Source: Gemmatimonadota bacterium
GTDB lineage: Bacteria; Gemmatimonadota; Gemmatimonadetes; Longimicrobiales; Gaopeijiaceae
Length of the DNA: 64,000 bases
Reading direction: 5' to 3'
NCBI GenBank assembly: GCA_030428885.1
Contig: JAUIEJ010000004.1
Coordinates: forward strand, 390,098-454,097
In this document: positions 1-8,658 of the stretch, one piece after another
Layout: every line of letters starts with the position of its first letter
How positions within the stretch are numbered: the first letter of the stretch is position 1
Translations under genes and position numbers: made by a program
The notes under the pieces: model-generated
Told to the model about the DNA's origin: nothing
Databases searched by the model: none
Seen by the model: only the letters and a program-made list of their open reading frames with translations

Positions 1-1915
1 CCCGGAGGGTGAGGTGCTTCGAGGCCACCGCCGCCTCGATCTCCTTGCGCAGCGCCCGCCGCATGTCGTCGGGGGAGAACTGCACGTAGCGCAGCACCTC
101 CCGCACGGTGTCGCCCTCCACCACCTCGTCCAGCGACCACCCGCCGTCGTCGTTGGCCACCACGTGCACGGCGTGGGTGTCGCCGAAGAGATTGTGGAGG
201 TCGCCCAGGGTCTCCTGGTACGCCCCGGTGAGGAACACCGCCACGTAGTAGGGCTCGAACTCCCCGGCGGGTCCCCCGTTCTCCCCCTCGCGCAACGCGT
301 GGAGCGGAAGGGTGGTGTCGGGCTCCCCGGCCACGGTGAAGCGGTCGACCCGCCCGTCGGAGTCGCAGGTGATGTCGGCCAGCACCCCGCGGCGCGTGGG
401 CCGTTCCTGAAGGCGGTGGATCGGCATGATGGGGAAGATCTGGTCGATTCCCCAGGCGTCGATGAGCGACTGGAACAAGCTGAAGTTCGAGAAGAAGATG
501 TCGCCGAGGCGATCGGGGAGATCGGCGAAGTCTTCGGGAACCTCGTCGCCGAGTTCTTTCAGGAGCCGTGCCCCCACGGCCCAATAGATCTCCTCGGTGG
601 CCGCCCGGCTGACGATGTCCATGTAGCCCAGATTGAACAGGCTCACCGCCTCGGAGAGGGCGTGGTCGGCGTCGTGGTACACCTCGGCGGGGTCGGCCCC
701 GTTCTCCAACCGCTCCCAGGCGTCCACCAGGTCGAGGAGGGGCTGGGGCGTCTCGGCCTCGTCCTGCTGGGCGAGGGCCCGCTGCACCAGGGCCTCGTCG
801 GGAACCTCGGGAAACGTCCGGCTCCCCAGCACCTGGAACACCAGCACCCCGGAGTGGGACACCAGGGCCCGCCCCGACTCGGTGACGATGTCCGGGTGGG
901 CCACGCCGGCGTCGTCGCAGATGGCCTTCACCCGGTATACCACGTCGGCGGCGTATTCTTCCAGAGTGTAGTTGATGGACGAATCCCGGGCCGACTGCGA
1001 CCCGTCGTAGTCCACGCCCAAGCCACCCCCCAGGTCCAGGACACCCATGGGGGCCCCGAGCTTCACCAGCTCCACGTACACGTGGGCCAGTTCGCTCACG
1101 GCGTACTTCAGGGTCCGGATGTCGTAGATCTGGGATCCGATGTGACAGTGGAGCATGCGGAGGCCGTCCAGGAGCTCCTCGGCACGAAGCTGATCCACGG
1201 CCGCCAGGATCTGGCTCACCGACAGGCCGAACTTGCCCCGGAAGCCCGCCGAGCCGGCCCATCGACCCACTCCCCCCGAGGCCAACTTCACCCGCACGCC
1301 GAAGCGGGGCGTCACGTCGTGGCGGGCCGCCGACCGGGCGATCATGTCGAGTTCGTGGGTCTGCTCCACCACCGGGAGGATGTTGCGGCCCATCTTCGCG
1401 GCCAGGATCACCGTCTCGATGAATTCCTGGTCCTTGAAGCCGTTGCACACGAACAGCATGTCGTTGTGCCCCTCGGTGAGGGCGAGCCCGGCCAGGAGTT
1501 CGGGCTTGGACCCGGCCTCGATTCCGAACCCCAGGGTCCGGCCCACGTCGCGGATCTCCTCGCAGATGTGCCGTTGCTGGTTGACCTTGATGGGGTAGAC
1601 GCAGGTGTACTTCCCCCCGTACTCCGCTTCGGCGATGGCGTGGTCGAAGGCCCGGCGCAGGTGGCCCATGCGGTGGGCCAGGATGTCGTCGAAGCGCAGC
1701 ACCACCGGCGGATACAGATCCCGGGCCTCCAGCCCCTGGATCACCTCGTGGAGGTCGATGGTCACGTCGGGGGTGCCGTGGGGATACGCCACCACCGTGC
1801 CCCGCTCGGAGACGCCGAAATAGCCGCCGCCCCAGTCGTCGAGTCCGTAGAGTGCGGCGGAGTCCCGAAGGGTCCAGTCGGGATCGTCGGGGGTCGCCTG
1901 AGAAGGTGGCTGCAT
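1..1915 (-). CDS. speA: Biosynthetic arginine decarboxylase, SpeA type (C-terminus cut by window edge)
   Basis: PLP enzyme that converts arginine to agmatine, the first step of the arginine route to putrescine. At least 638 residues lie in the window; the family is about 630-660 long, so only a few codons are missing. The start is ATG at 1913-1915 (MQPPSQATPD). Visible motifs are the PLP-lysine segment VYPIKVNQQ with Lys110, the barrel motifs HCHIGSQI and DLGGGLGVDYDG, ESGRALVSHSG, and the C-terminal CDSDGRVDRF with the conserved cysteine. The domain order matches SpeA rather than the shorter diaminopimelate or ornithine decarboxylases. It is divergent from the DUF2177 gene across a 92-bp gap holding a 14-bp palindrome. 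A second possible polyamine gene, the deoxyhypusine-synthase-like protein at 35878-36852, is in the same window. Confidence 0.95.
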   Translation of the reverse strand, partial: MQPPSQATPDDPDWTLRDSAALYGLDDWGGGYFGVSERGTVVAYPHGTPDVTIDLHEVIQGLEARDLYPPVVLRFDDILAHRMGHLRRAFDHAIAEAEYGGKYTCVYPIKVNQQRHICEEIRDVGRTLGFGIEAGSKPELLAGLALTEGHNDMLFVCNGFKDQEFIETVILAAKMGRNILPVVEQTHELDMIARSAARHDVTPRFGVRVKLASGGVGRWAGSAGFRGKFGLSVSQILAAVDQLRAEELLDGLRMLHCHIGSQIYDIRTLKYAVSELAHVYVELVKLGAPMGVLDLGGGLGVDYDGSQSARDSSINYTLEEYAADVVYRVKAICDDAGVAHPDIVTESGRALVSHSGVLVFQVLGSRTFPEVPDEALVQRALAQQDEAETPQPLLDLVDAWERLENGADPAEVYHDADHALSEAVSLFNLGYMDIVSRAATEEIYWAVGARLLKELGDEVPEDFADLPDRLGDIFFSNFSLFQSLIDAWGIDQIFPIMPIHRLQERPTRRGVLADITCDSDGRVDRFTVAGEPDTTLPLHALREGENGGPAGEFEPYYVAVFLTGAYQETLGDLHNLFGDTHAVHVVANDDGGWSLDEVVEGDTVREVLRYVQFSPDDMRRALRKEIEAAVASKHLTLR

Positions 1916-1953
1916 CGGCCTCGGAACAGGGGGGTCGGTGGCGGGCAGCCCGA

Positions 1954-1967
1954 AAGTTCTCGAACTT
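1954..1967. promoter_or_regulatory. Palindrome between speA and the DUF2177 gene, candidate operator
   Basis: AAGTTC-TC-GAACTT is a perfect 6+6 bp inverted repeat with a 2-bp centre in the 92-bp divergent intergenic region. Its core GTTCTCGAAC recurs in reverse orientation (GTTCGAGAAC) at 44790-44799, upstream of a small gene. No binding protein can be assigned. Confidence 0.3.
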
Positions 1968-2007
1968 GCCGGTCCGGCCACAAGTCCCGCCTTCCTCCCT
2001 CCGCCCC

Positions 2008-2418
2008 ATGACCCGCCTCGTCGCCCTGTACGCTCTCACCGCTGCGATCTTCTTCGTCGTGGACCTGATCTGGCTCGGCGGCGTGGCCGCGGGGTTCTAT
2101 CGTCGCCAGATGGGCGACCTCATGCGGCCCGACGTGCGCTGGGGTCCGGCGGCGGCCTTCTACGCCCTCTACATCGCGGGCATTCTGGTTTTCGCCGTTC
2201 TTCCGGGACTCGACGCCGAGTCCCTGGGCCGCTCGGTGGCCCTGGGCGCCTTCTTCGGCCTGGTGGCCTACGCCACCTTCGATCTCACGTCCCTGGCCCT
2301 GGTGCGGGACTTTCCCGGACCCATGGTGGCCGTGGACCTGGTGTGGGGCACGGTACTCACCGGCGGCGTCGCCGCCGCCGGGTGGGGCTTCGGTCGGTGG
2401 CTGGGGGTGACGCCATGA
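2008..2418 (+). CDS. DUF2177-family membrane protein
   Basis: A 136-residue inner-membrane protein with about four hydrophobic helices. The first (residues about 4-25) carries the characteristic VVDLIWLG segment, and a later helix region reads VAYATFDLTSLAL; both are typical of the uncharacterised DUF2177 family. The start ATG at 2008 is chosen because it directly precedes the first helix. The downstream VOC gene starts inside its stop (ATGA overlap), and that gene in turn overlaps the next, so the three form a coupled operon. The molecular function of DUF2177 is not known and nothing here adds to it. Confidence 0.8.
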   Translation: MTRLVALYALTAAIFFVVDLIWLGGVAAGFYRRQMGDLMRPDVRWGPAAAFYALYIAGILVFAVLPGLDAESLGRSVALGAFFGLVAYATFDLTSLALVRDFPGPMVAVDLVWGTVLTGGVAAAGWGFGRWLGVTP

Positions 2419-2909
2419 GCCTCGATCCCCGGGTGGCCATCGGCCACGTGCACCTCAAGGTGGCCGACCTGGAACGGGCGCTTGGATTCTGGCGCGACGT
2501 CATGGGATTCGAGGTGACCCAGCGCATGGGGCAGCGGGCGGCCTTCCTCTCGGCGGGCGGCTACCACCACCACATCGGCCTCAACACCTGGGAGAGCGCC
2601 GGGGGAGGACCGCCGGCACCGGGCACCACGGGGCTCTACCACGTGGCGATCCTCCACCCCGACCGCGCCTCCCTGGCCCGGGCCCTGCGCCGAGTGCTCG
2701 AGGCCGGAATCCCCCTCGACGGGGCCGCCGACCACGGCGTCAGCGAAGCCCTCTACCTTCGGGACCCCGACGGAAACGGCGTGGAACTGTACCGGGACCG
2801 GCCCCGGGACGAATGGCCCCGCACGCCCGACGGCGAACTCGCCATGGTCACCCTTCCCCTGGACGTCCAGGCCCTCCTGAACGAAGCCTCCGACCCCTCC
2901 GCGCCATGA
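2415..2909 (+). CDS. VOC (glyoxalase/bleomycin-resistance fold) family protein
   Basis: A 164-residue cytoplasmic protein with one complete pair of beta-alpha-beta-beta-beta modules. Module 1 starts IGHVHLKVADLERALGFW and contains YHHHIGLNTW. Module 2 contains LYHVAILHP and ends YLRDPDGNGVELYRD. The two metal-site histidines and the terminal glutamate of VOC dioxygenase-like proteins are at the expected places (GHVHL, YHV, VELY). The substrate cannot be read from sequence. It resembles half of the longer CatE-type catechol dioxygenases, but lyase or hydrolase activity is equally possible. It overlaps both neighbours by 4 bp. Confidence 0.85.
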   Translation: MSLDPRVAIGHVHLKVADLERALGFWRDVMGFEVTQRMGQRAAFLSAGGYHHHIGLNTWESAGGGPPAPGTTGLYHVAILHPDRASLARALRRVLEAGIPLDGAADHGVSEALYLRDPDGNGVELYRDRPRDEWPRTPDGELAMVTLPLDVQALLNEASDPSAP

Positions 2910-3811
2910 GTCACACCCTGCTCCGCCGATTCCTGTCCTCGACCCTGACGGTGGTCGCCGTGGCGGCGTGCGGCCCCGGCGCGGACGCCGACGCCCCCGC
3001 CCCGGACCAGGCCCCGCCGACGCCGACCTCCTCGCTCTCCGACCCGGCCATCTACCTGGTGGACGCGGCGGGAGAGACCAGCCGGCTGCTCCGGCTGGAC
3101 CCCGGCACCTGGGCGACCCACGAGCTTCGAACCCTCCCGCCGGGCAGCCGGGGTCTGGCTCCGGATCCCCTGGGGGGCGGCCTGATCTGGGCCAGCCGCG
3201 ACGGGGACGTGATCCAACGGGGTGACCTGGCCGGCGAGAACGTCCTGGACCTGTCCGTCCCGCCTCTGGACAGCGCCTACGCGGTGGTGGTGGGGCCCGA
3301 ATCGGGCACCCTGTACTGGAGCGACTACGGCACCGACGCCATCCTGGCCCTGCCCCGGCGGGCGGAGGAGCCCACGGTCCTGGCCTCGGGCCTCGTGTCG
3401 CCCCGGGCCATCGCCGTGGACGAGGCCGCGGGCTGGATCTACTGGGTCGATCGGGGGGCGGGGCTCGTGCAGCGGGCGCCCCTGGACGGGGGCCCGGTGG
3501 AGGATCTGGTCACCGAGGGACTGGCCGCGCCCTACGGCGTCACCCTCGACCCCCTGGACGGCACCCTGCTGGTGGCCGACGCCGAGCTCGGTTCGATCTT
3601 CCGGGTCACGCCGGGCGAGTGGGCGTTGGAGCCGTGGCTTCCCGAGGCCGGCACCCACCCCTCGTTTCTCGTGGTGGACGGGCCCGCGGGTTGGGTCTAC
3701 TGGACCGACAACCGGGACAACGTGGTGCGCCGACGCATGCGGGACGGCGGCACCGTGGAGGTGCTGGCCGAAGGCTTCGCCGGCCCCCGGGGCCTGGTCC
3801 TGGTGCGGTAG
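2906..3811 (+). CDS. Lipoprotein with YWTD-like beta-propeller repeats
   Basis: A 301-residue exported lipoprotein: a signal peptide ends in the lipobox VAAC with Cys22, followed by an Ala/Pro/Asp-rich linker. The rest is built from repeats of about 40 residues with LDL-receptor class B style cores: TLYWSDYGTDAI, WIYWVDRGAG and WVYWTDNRDN, separated by PRGL/PRAI/PYGV turns. This predicts a six-bladed propeller tethered to a membrane and facing the periplasm. A ligand cannot be named. The start ATG overlaps the VOC stop (ATGA), so it is the last gene of a three-gene coupled set. It converges on the TonB-like gene with a 4-bp gap. Confidence 0.75.
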   Translation: MSHTLLRRFLSSTLTVVAVAACGPGADADAPAPDQAPPTPTSSLSDPAIYLVDAAGETSRLLRLDPGTWATHELRTLPPGSRGLAPDPLGGGLIWASRDGDVIQRGDLAGENVLDLSVPPLDSAYAVVVGPESGTLYWSDYGTDAILALPRRAEEPTVLASGLVSPRAIAVDEAAGWIYWVDRGAGLVQRAPLDGGPVEDLVTEGLAAPYGVTLDPLDGTLLVADAELGSIFRVTPGEWALEPWLPEAGTHPSFLVVDGPAGWVYWTDNRDNVVRRRMRDGGTVEVLAEGFAGPRGLVLVR

Positions 3812-3815
3812 ACGA

Positions 3816-4499
3816 TCAGCCCCCGGTCCGCACCCGCCAGTTGTACCACGAGGCCACGGCCTCCCCCCCTTGGCGCGCCGGTTCGAAGACCCAGTCGGCC
3901 GCCTCCTGCATGAGCCGGCGGTTGAGACCCCGATCCGAAGTGGGCGGCCGCACCTGGGTGGAGTCGGGCACCACCCGCCCCGACGCGTCCACCCACACCC
4001 AGATCTCGGCCCCCCGCTCCTTCAACTCCTCGGCGAAGGACGGGAGGATCATGGCCCGGGGGGACGGCGGAATCAGGCGGAAGTTGCCCTCCTCGGCGGT
4101 GCCGCCGTCGCCCTGCCCCGTGCCGTTCTCGAGCCCCGGAGGCCCCACCTCCGACAGCCCGGTCCCCATGATCTCGGCGGGCTGCACCCGGGCCTCGTCG
4201 TCGAACTCGAGGTCCACCACCGGGTCCAGCGTGGGGGTGGGCAGCGGCGGCGGCACGATGGGCACGGCCGGCGGCACCCGCATGTTGAGAGCCTGCATGG
4301 ACCCGCCGGCGGCCTGATCGTCACCGGCCCGGGGGCCCGCCGCGGCGAAGGGCGAGGTCAGGATCGATTCCGACGGCCACGCCACGAACAGGAGCACGTG
4401 GAACAACACCGAGATCAGCAACGCCCGACGCCACAGCGGCCGCTCTCGTCGGCGGCGCTGCTCGTTCGTCAGCGAAAAGAGATCGGATTCGGCGTTCAT
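3816..4499 (-). CDS. TonB-family energy transducer-like protein
   Basis: A 227-residue protein with TonB architecture: a short basic cytoplasmic tail (QRRRRERPLWRR), one membrane helix at about residues 25-42 (LLISVLFHVLLFVAW), a proline-rich periplasmic linker (VPPAVPIVPPPLPTPT), and a C-terminal domain with AEIWVWVDASGRVV and a final WVFEPARQGG that fits the TonB_C fold. It would link inner-membrane energy to outer-membrane transport. No exbB or exbD neighbour is present, so the partner complex must be elsewhere, and an envelope-scaffold role is possible. It is divergent from heme o synthase across 120 bp. Confidence 0.75.
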   Translation of the reverse strand: MNAESDLFSLTNEQRRRRERPLWRRALLISVLFHVLLFVAWPSESILTSPFAAAGPRAGDDQAAGGSMQALNMRVPPAVPIVPPPLPTPTLDPVVDLEFDDEARVQPAEIMGTGLSEVGPPGLENGTGQGDGGTAEEGNFRLIPPSPRAMILPSFAEELKERGAEIWVWVDASGRVVPDSTQVRPPTSDRGLNRRLMQEAADWVFEPARQGGEAVASWYNWRVRTGG

Positions 4500-4619
4500 G
4501 GCGGGGGCGGCGGAAGACGGCCTTCGATGCCCATTTGTACAGGCCGTGGAGACCGAAAGTTTCTCCGTCGCCGACGGGGAACTGGACCCCGCACACCCTT
4601 TGGGAGAGCTTTGTCCACG

Positions 4620-5576
4620 ATGTCTCCCGCCTCACCCACGTCCCAGCCTCCCCGGGCGCAGGATGCCCCGCCCGGGGGCGATTCGCCCCGCCCGTCGTTC
4701 GGTCGGCCGAAGCCGCCCCGCCACCCGCTGTACGAGCTCACCAAGCCCGGAATCGCCGGCTTCGTCGTCATCACGACGGGGGTGAGCGCCCACGTGGCCA
4801 GCGGCGGCCAACCCTCGCTGTGGCCCATGATCCACACGGTGGTGGGCACGGGACTGGCCACCGGCGGGGCCCTGGCCCTGAACCAGTACGTGGAACGCGA
4901 CCTCGACGCCCGCATGCGGCGCACCCGGTCCCGCCCCATTCCCTCGGGACGCATCTCCCCGGGAGCCGCCCTGGCCTTCGGCCTCGCCCTGGTGGCGGCG
5001 GGGTTGGCCTGGCTCGGACTCACGGTGGGCCTTCTGCCGGCGGCCTTCACCCTGGCCTCGGCGGCGTCGTACATCCTCCTGTACACACCCCTCAAGCGGA
5101 AGTCGTATCTCGCCACCCTGGTGGGCGCGGTGCCCGGGGCCCTTCCGGCCCTCATCGGCTGGACCGCCGCCGGGGGCTCTCCCGGCGACCTGGGCGCCTG
5201 GGTGCTCTTCGGGATCTACTTCCTCTGGCAGCTCCCCCACGTCCTGGCCCTGGCCTGGCTCCTCCAGGACGACTACCGGACCGTGGGGTTCTTACTCACG
5301 CCGCCCTCCGATCCCGACGGGCGCCGGATCGGGAGCCACATGGTCTACCACTCCATCTCCCTCCTCCTCCTCTCGGTGGCGCCCACGCTGCTGGGATACG
5401 CGGGACTCGTGTACGGCGTGGGAGCCCTCCTCCTCAGCGGCGCCATGCTCGCCATCTGTGCCCGAGCGGCGGCGGACATGTCGTTTCCGAGGGTGAAGCG
5501 GGTCTTCTTCGCGAGCCTCCTCTACCAGCCCCTCCTTCTGGCGCTGCTTCTCCTGAACACCCGCCCCCTCCCCTAG
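4620..5576 (+). CDS. ctaB: Protoheme IX farnesyltransferase (heme o synthase)
   Basis: A 318-residue polytopic UbiA-superfamily enzyme that transfers farnesyl diphosphate to heme b for terminal oxidases. The first prenyl-diphosphate/Mg site is visible as NQYVERDLDARMRRTRSRP, and the second family motif as YTPLKRKSYLATLVGAVPGA followed by PALIGWTAA. About seven to eight hydrophobic helices follow a 35-residue Pro-rich N-terminus. The start ATG at 4620 is the nearest to the conserved LYELTKPGI segment. CtaB usually sits with ctaA and cox genes; none are in this window, so it is an orphan here. It ends 18 bp before the peptidase gene, which may be co-transcribed. Confidence 0.93.
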   Translation: MSPASPTSQPPRAQDAPPGGDSPRPSFGRPKPPRHPLYELTKPGIAGFVVITTGVSAHVASGGQPSLWPMIHTVVGTGLATGGALALNQYVERDLDARMRRTRSRPIPSGRISPGAALAFGLALVAAGLAWLGLTVGLLPAAFTLASAASYILLYTPLKRKSYLATLVGAVPGALPALIGWTAAGGSPGDLGAWVLFGIYFLWQLPHVLALAWLLQDDYRTVGFLLTPPSDPDGRRIGSHMVYHSISLLLLSVAPTLLGYAGLVYGVGALLLSGAMLAICARAAADMSFPRVKRVFFASLLYQPLLLALLLLNTRPLP

Positions 5577-5594
5577 AAGCCCTCGAGGTCGTCC

Positions 5595-6794
5595 ATGGGC
5601 CGCATCACCGTCGTCGCCTTCGCCGTCGCCCTCCTCCTCCTGCCCCCGGCCCTGCAGGCCCAGGCTTCGGGGGAGCGTCCCCGGGCCCGGGACGTGGGGG
5701 TCGAGGTGGGCATCTTCGAGCCGGGGCCGTGGAACGCCATCACCGATGTGGCCGGGGTCCGGGTGGGGCACACCACGGTCCGGGAGGGCGACCGGGTGCG
5801 GACCGGCATCACCGCCATCTGGGCCCACGGAGGAGATCCGTACCGGGAGCGGGTGCCGGCGGCCATCCACGTGGGCAACGGGTTCGGAAAGCTCCTGGGC
5901 GTGACCCAGGTGCGGGAGCTCGGGGAGCTGGAGACGCCGGTGCTCCTGACCTGCACCCTCTGCGTGTGGAAGGCGGCCGACGCCATGGTGGAGTGGCAGT
6001 TGGCCCGTCCCGGCATGGAGGACGTCCGGTCGCTCAACGCGGTGGTGGGCGAAACCAACGACGGCGGCCTGAACGACATCCGCTCCCGGCCCATCACGGC
6101 GGCCCAGGTGGTGGCGGCGCTGGACGGCGCCGCGGCGGGGCCGGTGGAGGAAGGGTCGGTGGGCGCCGGCACAGGCACCCGGGCCTTCGGGTGGAAGGGC
6201 GGCATCGGCACCAGCAGCCGGATCCTTCCGGCGACCCTCGACGGCTACACGGTGGGCGTCCTGGTCCAGTCCAACTTCGGCGGCATCCTGAGCATCGACG
6301 GGGCACCGGTGGGTCGCGAACTGGGGCGCTATTCGTTCCAGGGCGCCGTCTCGGGCGCCCCCGACGCCGACGGGGCGCCCCCGGCGGGCGACGCCTGGCT
6401 CGAGCAGGACGACACCGGGCAGGGGTCCATCATGATGGTGGTGGCCACCGACGCCCCCCTCTCGGATCGCAACCTCCAGCGCCTGGCGTCCCGGGCCATC
6501 ATGGGTCTGGCCCGCACGGGCTCCTTCGCGGGCAACGGATCGGGGGACTACGTCATCGCCTTCTCCACCGCCGAGTCGGTACGACGGGCGCCGGGGGAGG
6601 CGGCGCCGACCCCCGCCGAGCTGGGCAACGACGCCATGTCGGCCCTCTTCCAGGCCGTGGTGGAGAGCACCGAGGAGGCCATCTACAATTCCCTCTTCAA
6701 GGCCACCTCGGTCTCGGGAATGGGGCGCACCGCCGACGCCCTCCCCGTAGACGAGACCCTGGCGGTGCTGCGGCGCTACGGCGTCATTCGCTGA
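5595..6794 (+). CDS. P1 (DmpA/S58) family N-terminal-nucleophile peptidase, exported
   Basis: A 399-residue autoprocessing aminopeptidase-type enzyme. The N-terminus is a signal peptide ending ALQAQA, so it acts outside the cytoplasm. Family landmarks are NAITDVAGVRVGHTT, the oxyanion-side segment VGAGTGTRAFGWKGGIGTSS, GVLVQSNFGG, and the self-cleavage site GQG/SIMMVVATDAP. Ser278 would become the N-terminal nucleophile of the small subunit. FAGNGSGDYVIAFSTA near the end is also characteristic. Known relatives are DmpA L-aminopeptidase/D-esterase and beta-aminopeptidases; the substrate here is unknown. The 3' end overlaps the converging MutS-like gene by 11 bp. Confidence 0.92.
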   Translation: MGRITVVAFAVALLLLPPALQAQASGERPRARDVGVEVGIFEPGPWNAITDVAGVRVGHTTVREGDRVRTGITAIWAHGGDPYRERVPAAIHVGNGFGKLLGVTQVRELGELETPVLLTCTLCVWKAADAMVEWQLARPGMEDVRSLNAVVGETNDGGLNDIRSRPITAAQVVAALDGAAAGPVEEGSVGAGTGTRAFGWKGGIGTSSRILPATLDGYTVGVLVQSNFGGILSIDGAPVGRELGRYSFQGAVSGAPDADGAPPAGDAWLEQDDTGQGSIMMVVATDAPLSDRNLQRLASRAIMGLARTGSFAGNGSGDYVIAFSTAESVRRAPGEAAPTPAELGNDAMSALFQAVVESTEEAIYNSLFKATSVSGMGRTADALPVDETLAVLRRYGVIR

Positions 6795-8658
6795 CGGGCC
6801 CCCCGGAACCCCCGTCGGCATCGGGATCGGTCAGGCCCACCCGCTCCGCCAGCCGGAGGGCGTTGCGCGTCGTGGCCAGCCCCGGACGGAGCCGGTAGTC
6901 GAAGCTCAGACCCGGGCCGTCGGCCGCGTCGTCCACCGACTCCCGGAAGTGCACCAGGTCGGCGGCCGCCTCCACCTCGGGATGGGCGTGGAACCCCAGG
7001 TCGTGGGTGGTGACGGCGCCGATGGCCCGCCTGCGGAGGAGGTGACGCACGAATCGCCGCCCGGCGATGCGGCGTTCCTCGGAGTTGGTCCCCTGGAGAA
7101 TCTCGTCTACGAGGTAGAACAGCGGCGGAGACGGGGACTCGGGATCCGGCGCAGCGTCCAGGATCGCCCCCAGGCGGTGGAGCTCGGCCATAAAAAACGA
7201 CACCCCGGCCTCGATGGAGTCCTGGACCCGCATGGAGGTGTGGAGGCGGCAGGCCGGTAGGCGCAGGGACCGGGCGCACACGGGCCCGCCCAGGCCCGCC
7301 ATGACCACCGACAGTCCCAGGGAGCGCAGCAGGGTGCTCTTCCCGGACATGTTGGACCCCGTGACCAGGAGCACCCGCCCCGGCGGCCCCAGGGCGACGT
7401 CGTTCCGCACCCCCGCGGCGTCGCGCAGAAGGGGGTGGCCCAGGTCCCGGGCCTCGAAGCGAGGCACCTCGTCCGGCGCGGCGAAAGCGGGGAACGCCCA
7501 CTCCGGGTGATCCGCCGCCAGCGTCGCCACGGCCGACACGGACTCCAACACGCCCAGCGACTCCATCCACGCCGCCATGCGGCGGCCGTCGGCCTGGCGC
7601 CACCGATCCAGGCCCCGTCCCACGTGCACGTCCCAGAGGAGACCCACGGCCACCACGGGATGCAGCGACGAAAACCGCGCATCGGCAGCGTCCAGGAGGC
7701 GTTCGAGAGCGGACAGGGCCTGGGAGGCCGACCGCCCCGGCCCACGAAGCGTCGCCACCCTCTCCGCCCGAAGGGGCGCCTCTCCCCCCGCCTCCTCCCA
7801 GAGGCCGAACAAGCGGTGATAGCGGCGCAGCCCGGGGGCGCCCGACGACGCCCGGGCGAAGGAGCCGTGGAGCCGGTGTCCCAGGCGGTACGCCACTCCG
7901 GCCTGGAGGGCCAGGGGGAGGGCCCAGCTCCACCCGGGCACCCACCCCAGGACGTCGCCCCCCGCCAGGAGGGCCGTCACCGCGGGAAGCACCCACGCCG
8001 CCACCGCCGCCCCTCTCCCCACCACCGGGGCATCCTCGCCCCAGGCGATGAACCGCTGGAGCACGGCCTCGTCCACCGGGTCCAGCAGCGCCCCCTCCAC
8101 CGCCACCGCCTCCCGCAGATCGACCTCCGCCGCCAGTTCCCTCACGGCGGCCTGGCGCTCGAGGGCGGCCGCGGGATCGGCGGGGGACAGGAGCCACTCG
8201 TCCAGGATCCGGCGCCCCATGGGGGTGCGGGAGCGGAGCAGCAGGGCCCGGAGCGACGCCCGACCGTAGAGATCCAGGTCCACGGCCCAGGGGTGTTCCG
8301 GGCCGGCCGTGGGCGGCGGAGTCGAGGGGGGACCCAGGGCGTCCCAATCCCGATCCAGGCGGGCCACGCCCCGGAGGGCCAGCTCCCGGGCCACCTCGAC
8401 CCGGCGGAGGCGCCGTCTCAGGCGGCGGTGGCGCACCACCAGCCCGAAGAACACGGCGGCCAGGGGGAGGGACGCCCAACCCACGGCCTCGGGCACGGCC
8501 GCCGACAACTCGGCCACCACCCAGGGGGTGAGGGCGAGGAGGAACGCCCCGAACCGGACCATGCCCAACCGCCGCGACGCGGCGTCCAGGCGCCGGACCT
8601 CGTCGTCGTGTGCGGCGGCGCGGGCCCGGTAGGCGTCCCGCGGAGTGGCGTGGGTCAC
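6784..8658 (-). CDS. MutS-like ATPase with putative membrane segments
   Basis: A 624-residue MutS-superfamily protein lacking the mismatch-recognition domain. The C-terminal ATPase is intact: Walker A GSNMSGKST around Lys440, Walker B LFYLVDEILQGTNSEER, and a TTHD switch histidine. The N-terminal half carries MutS-III/IV-like helices and two hydrophobic blocks (about residues 36-75 and 240-285) that look membrane-embedded. The GTG start overlaps the aminotransferase stop (GTGA). No phenylalanine-containing mismatch motif is present, so classical mismatch repair is unlikely; membrane-associated MutS homologues of this type are widespread but uncharacterised. It is the last gene of a three-gene operon. 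Confidence 0.88.
   Translation of the reverse strand: MTHATPRDAYRARAAAHDDEVRRLDAASRRLGMVRFGAFLLALTPWVVAELSAAVPEAVGWASLPLAAVFFGLVVRHRRLRRRLRRVEVARELALRGVARLDRDWDALGPPSTPPPTAGPEHPWAVDLDLYGRASLRALLLRSRTPMGRRILDEWLLSPADPAAALERQAAVRELAAEVDLREAVAVEGALLDPVDEAVLQRFIAWGEDAPVVGRGAAVAAWVLPAVTALLAGGDVLGWVPGWSWALPLALQAGVAYRLGHRLHGSFARASSGAPGLRRYHRLFGLWEEAGGEAPLRAERVATLRGPGRSASQALSALERLLDAADARFSSLHPVVAVGLLWDVHVGRGLDRWRQADGRRMAAWMESLGVLESVSAVATLAADHPEWAFPAFAAPDEVPRFEARDLGHPLLRDAAGVRNDVALGPPGRVLLVTGSNMSGKSTLLRSLGLSVVMAGLGGPVCARSLRLPACRLHTSMRVQDSIEAGVSFFMAELHRLGAILDAAPDPESPSPPLFYLVDEILQGTNSEERRIAGRRFVRHLLRRRAIGAVTTHDLGFHAHPEVEAAADLVHFRESVDDAADGPGLSFDYRLRPGLATTRNALRLAERVGLTDPDADGGSGGPVSE

Noticed and set aside
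14..2011. 665-residue plus-strand open frame opposite speA
   Set aside because: Its His/Gly/Arg-rich composition is typical of an antisense frame in GC-rich DNA, and the minus strand encodes a textbook SpeA throughout.
6784..8658. Canonical mismatch-repair MutS
   Set aside because: No N-terminal mismatch-binding domain and hydrophobic segments in its place; only the ATPase part matches.
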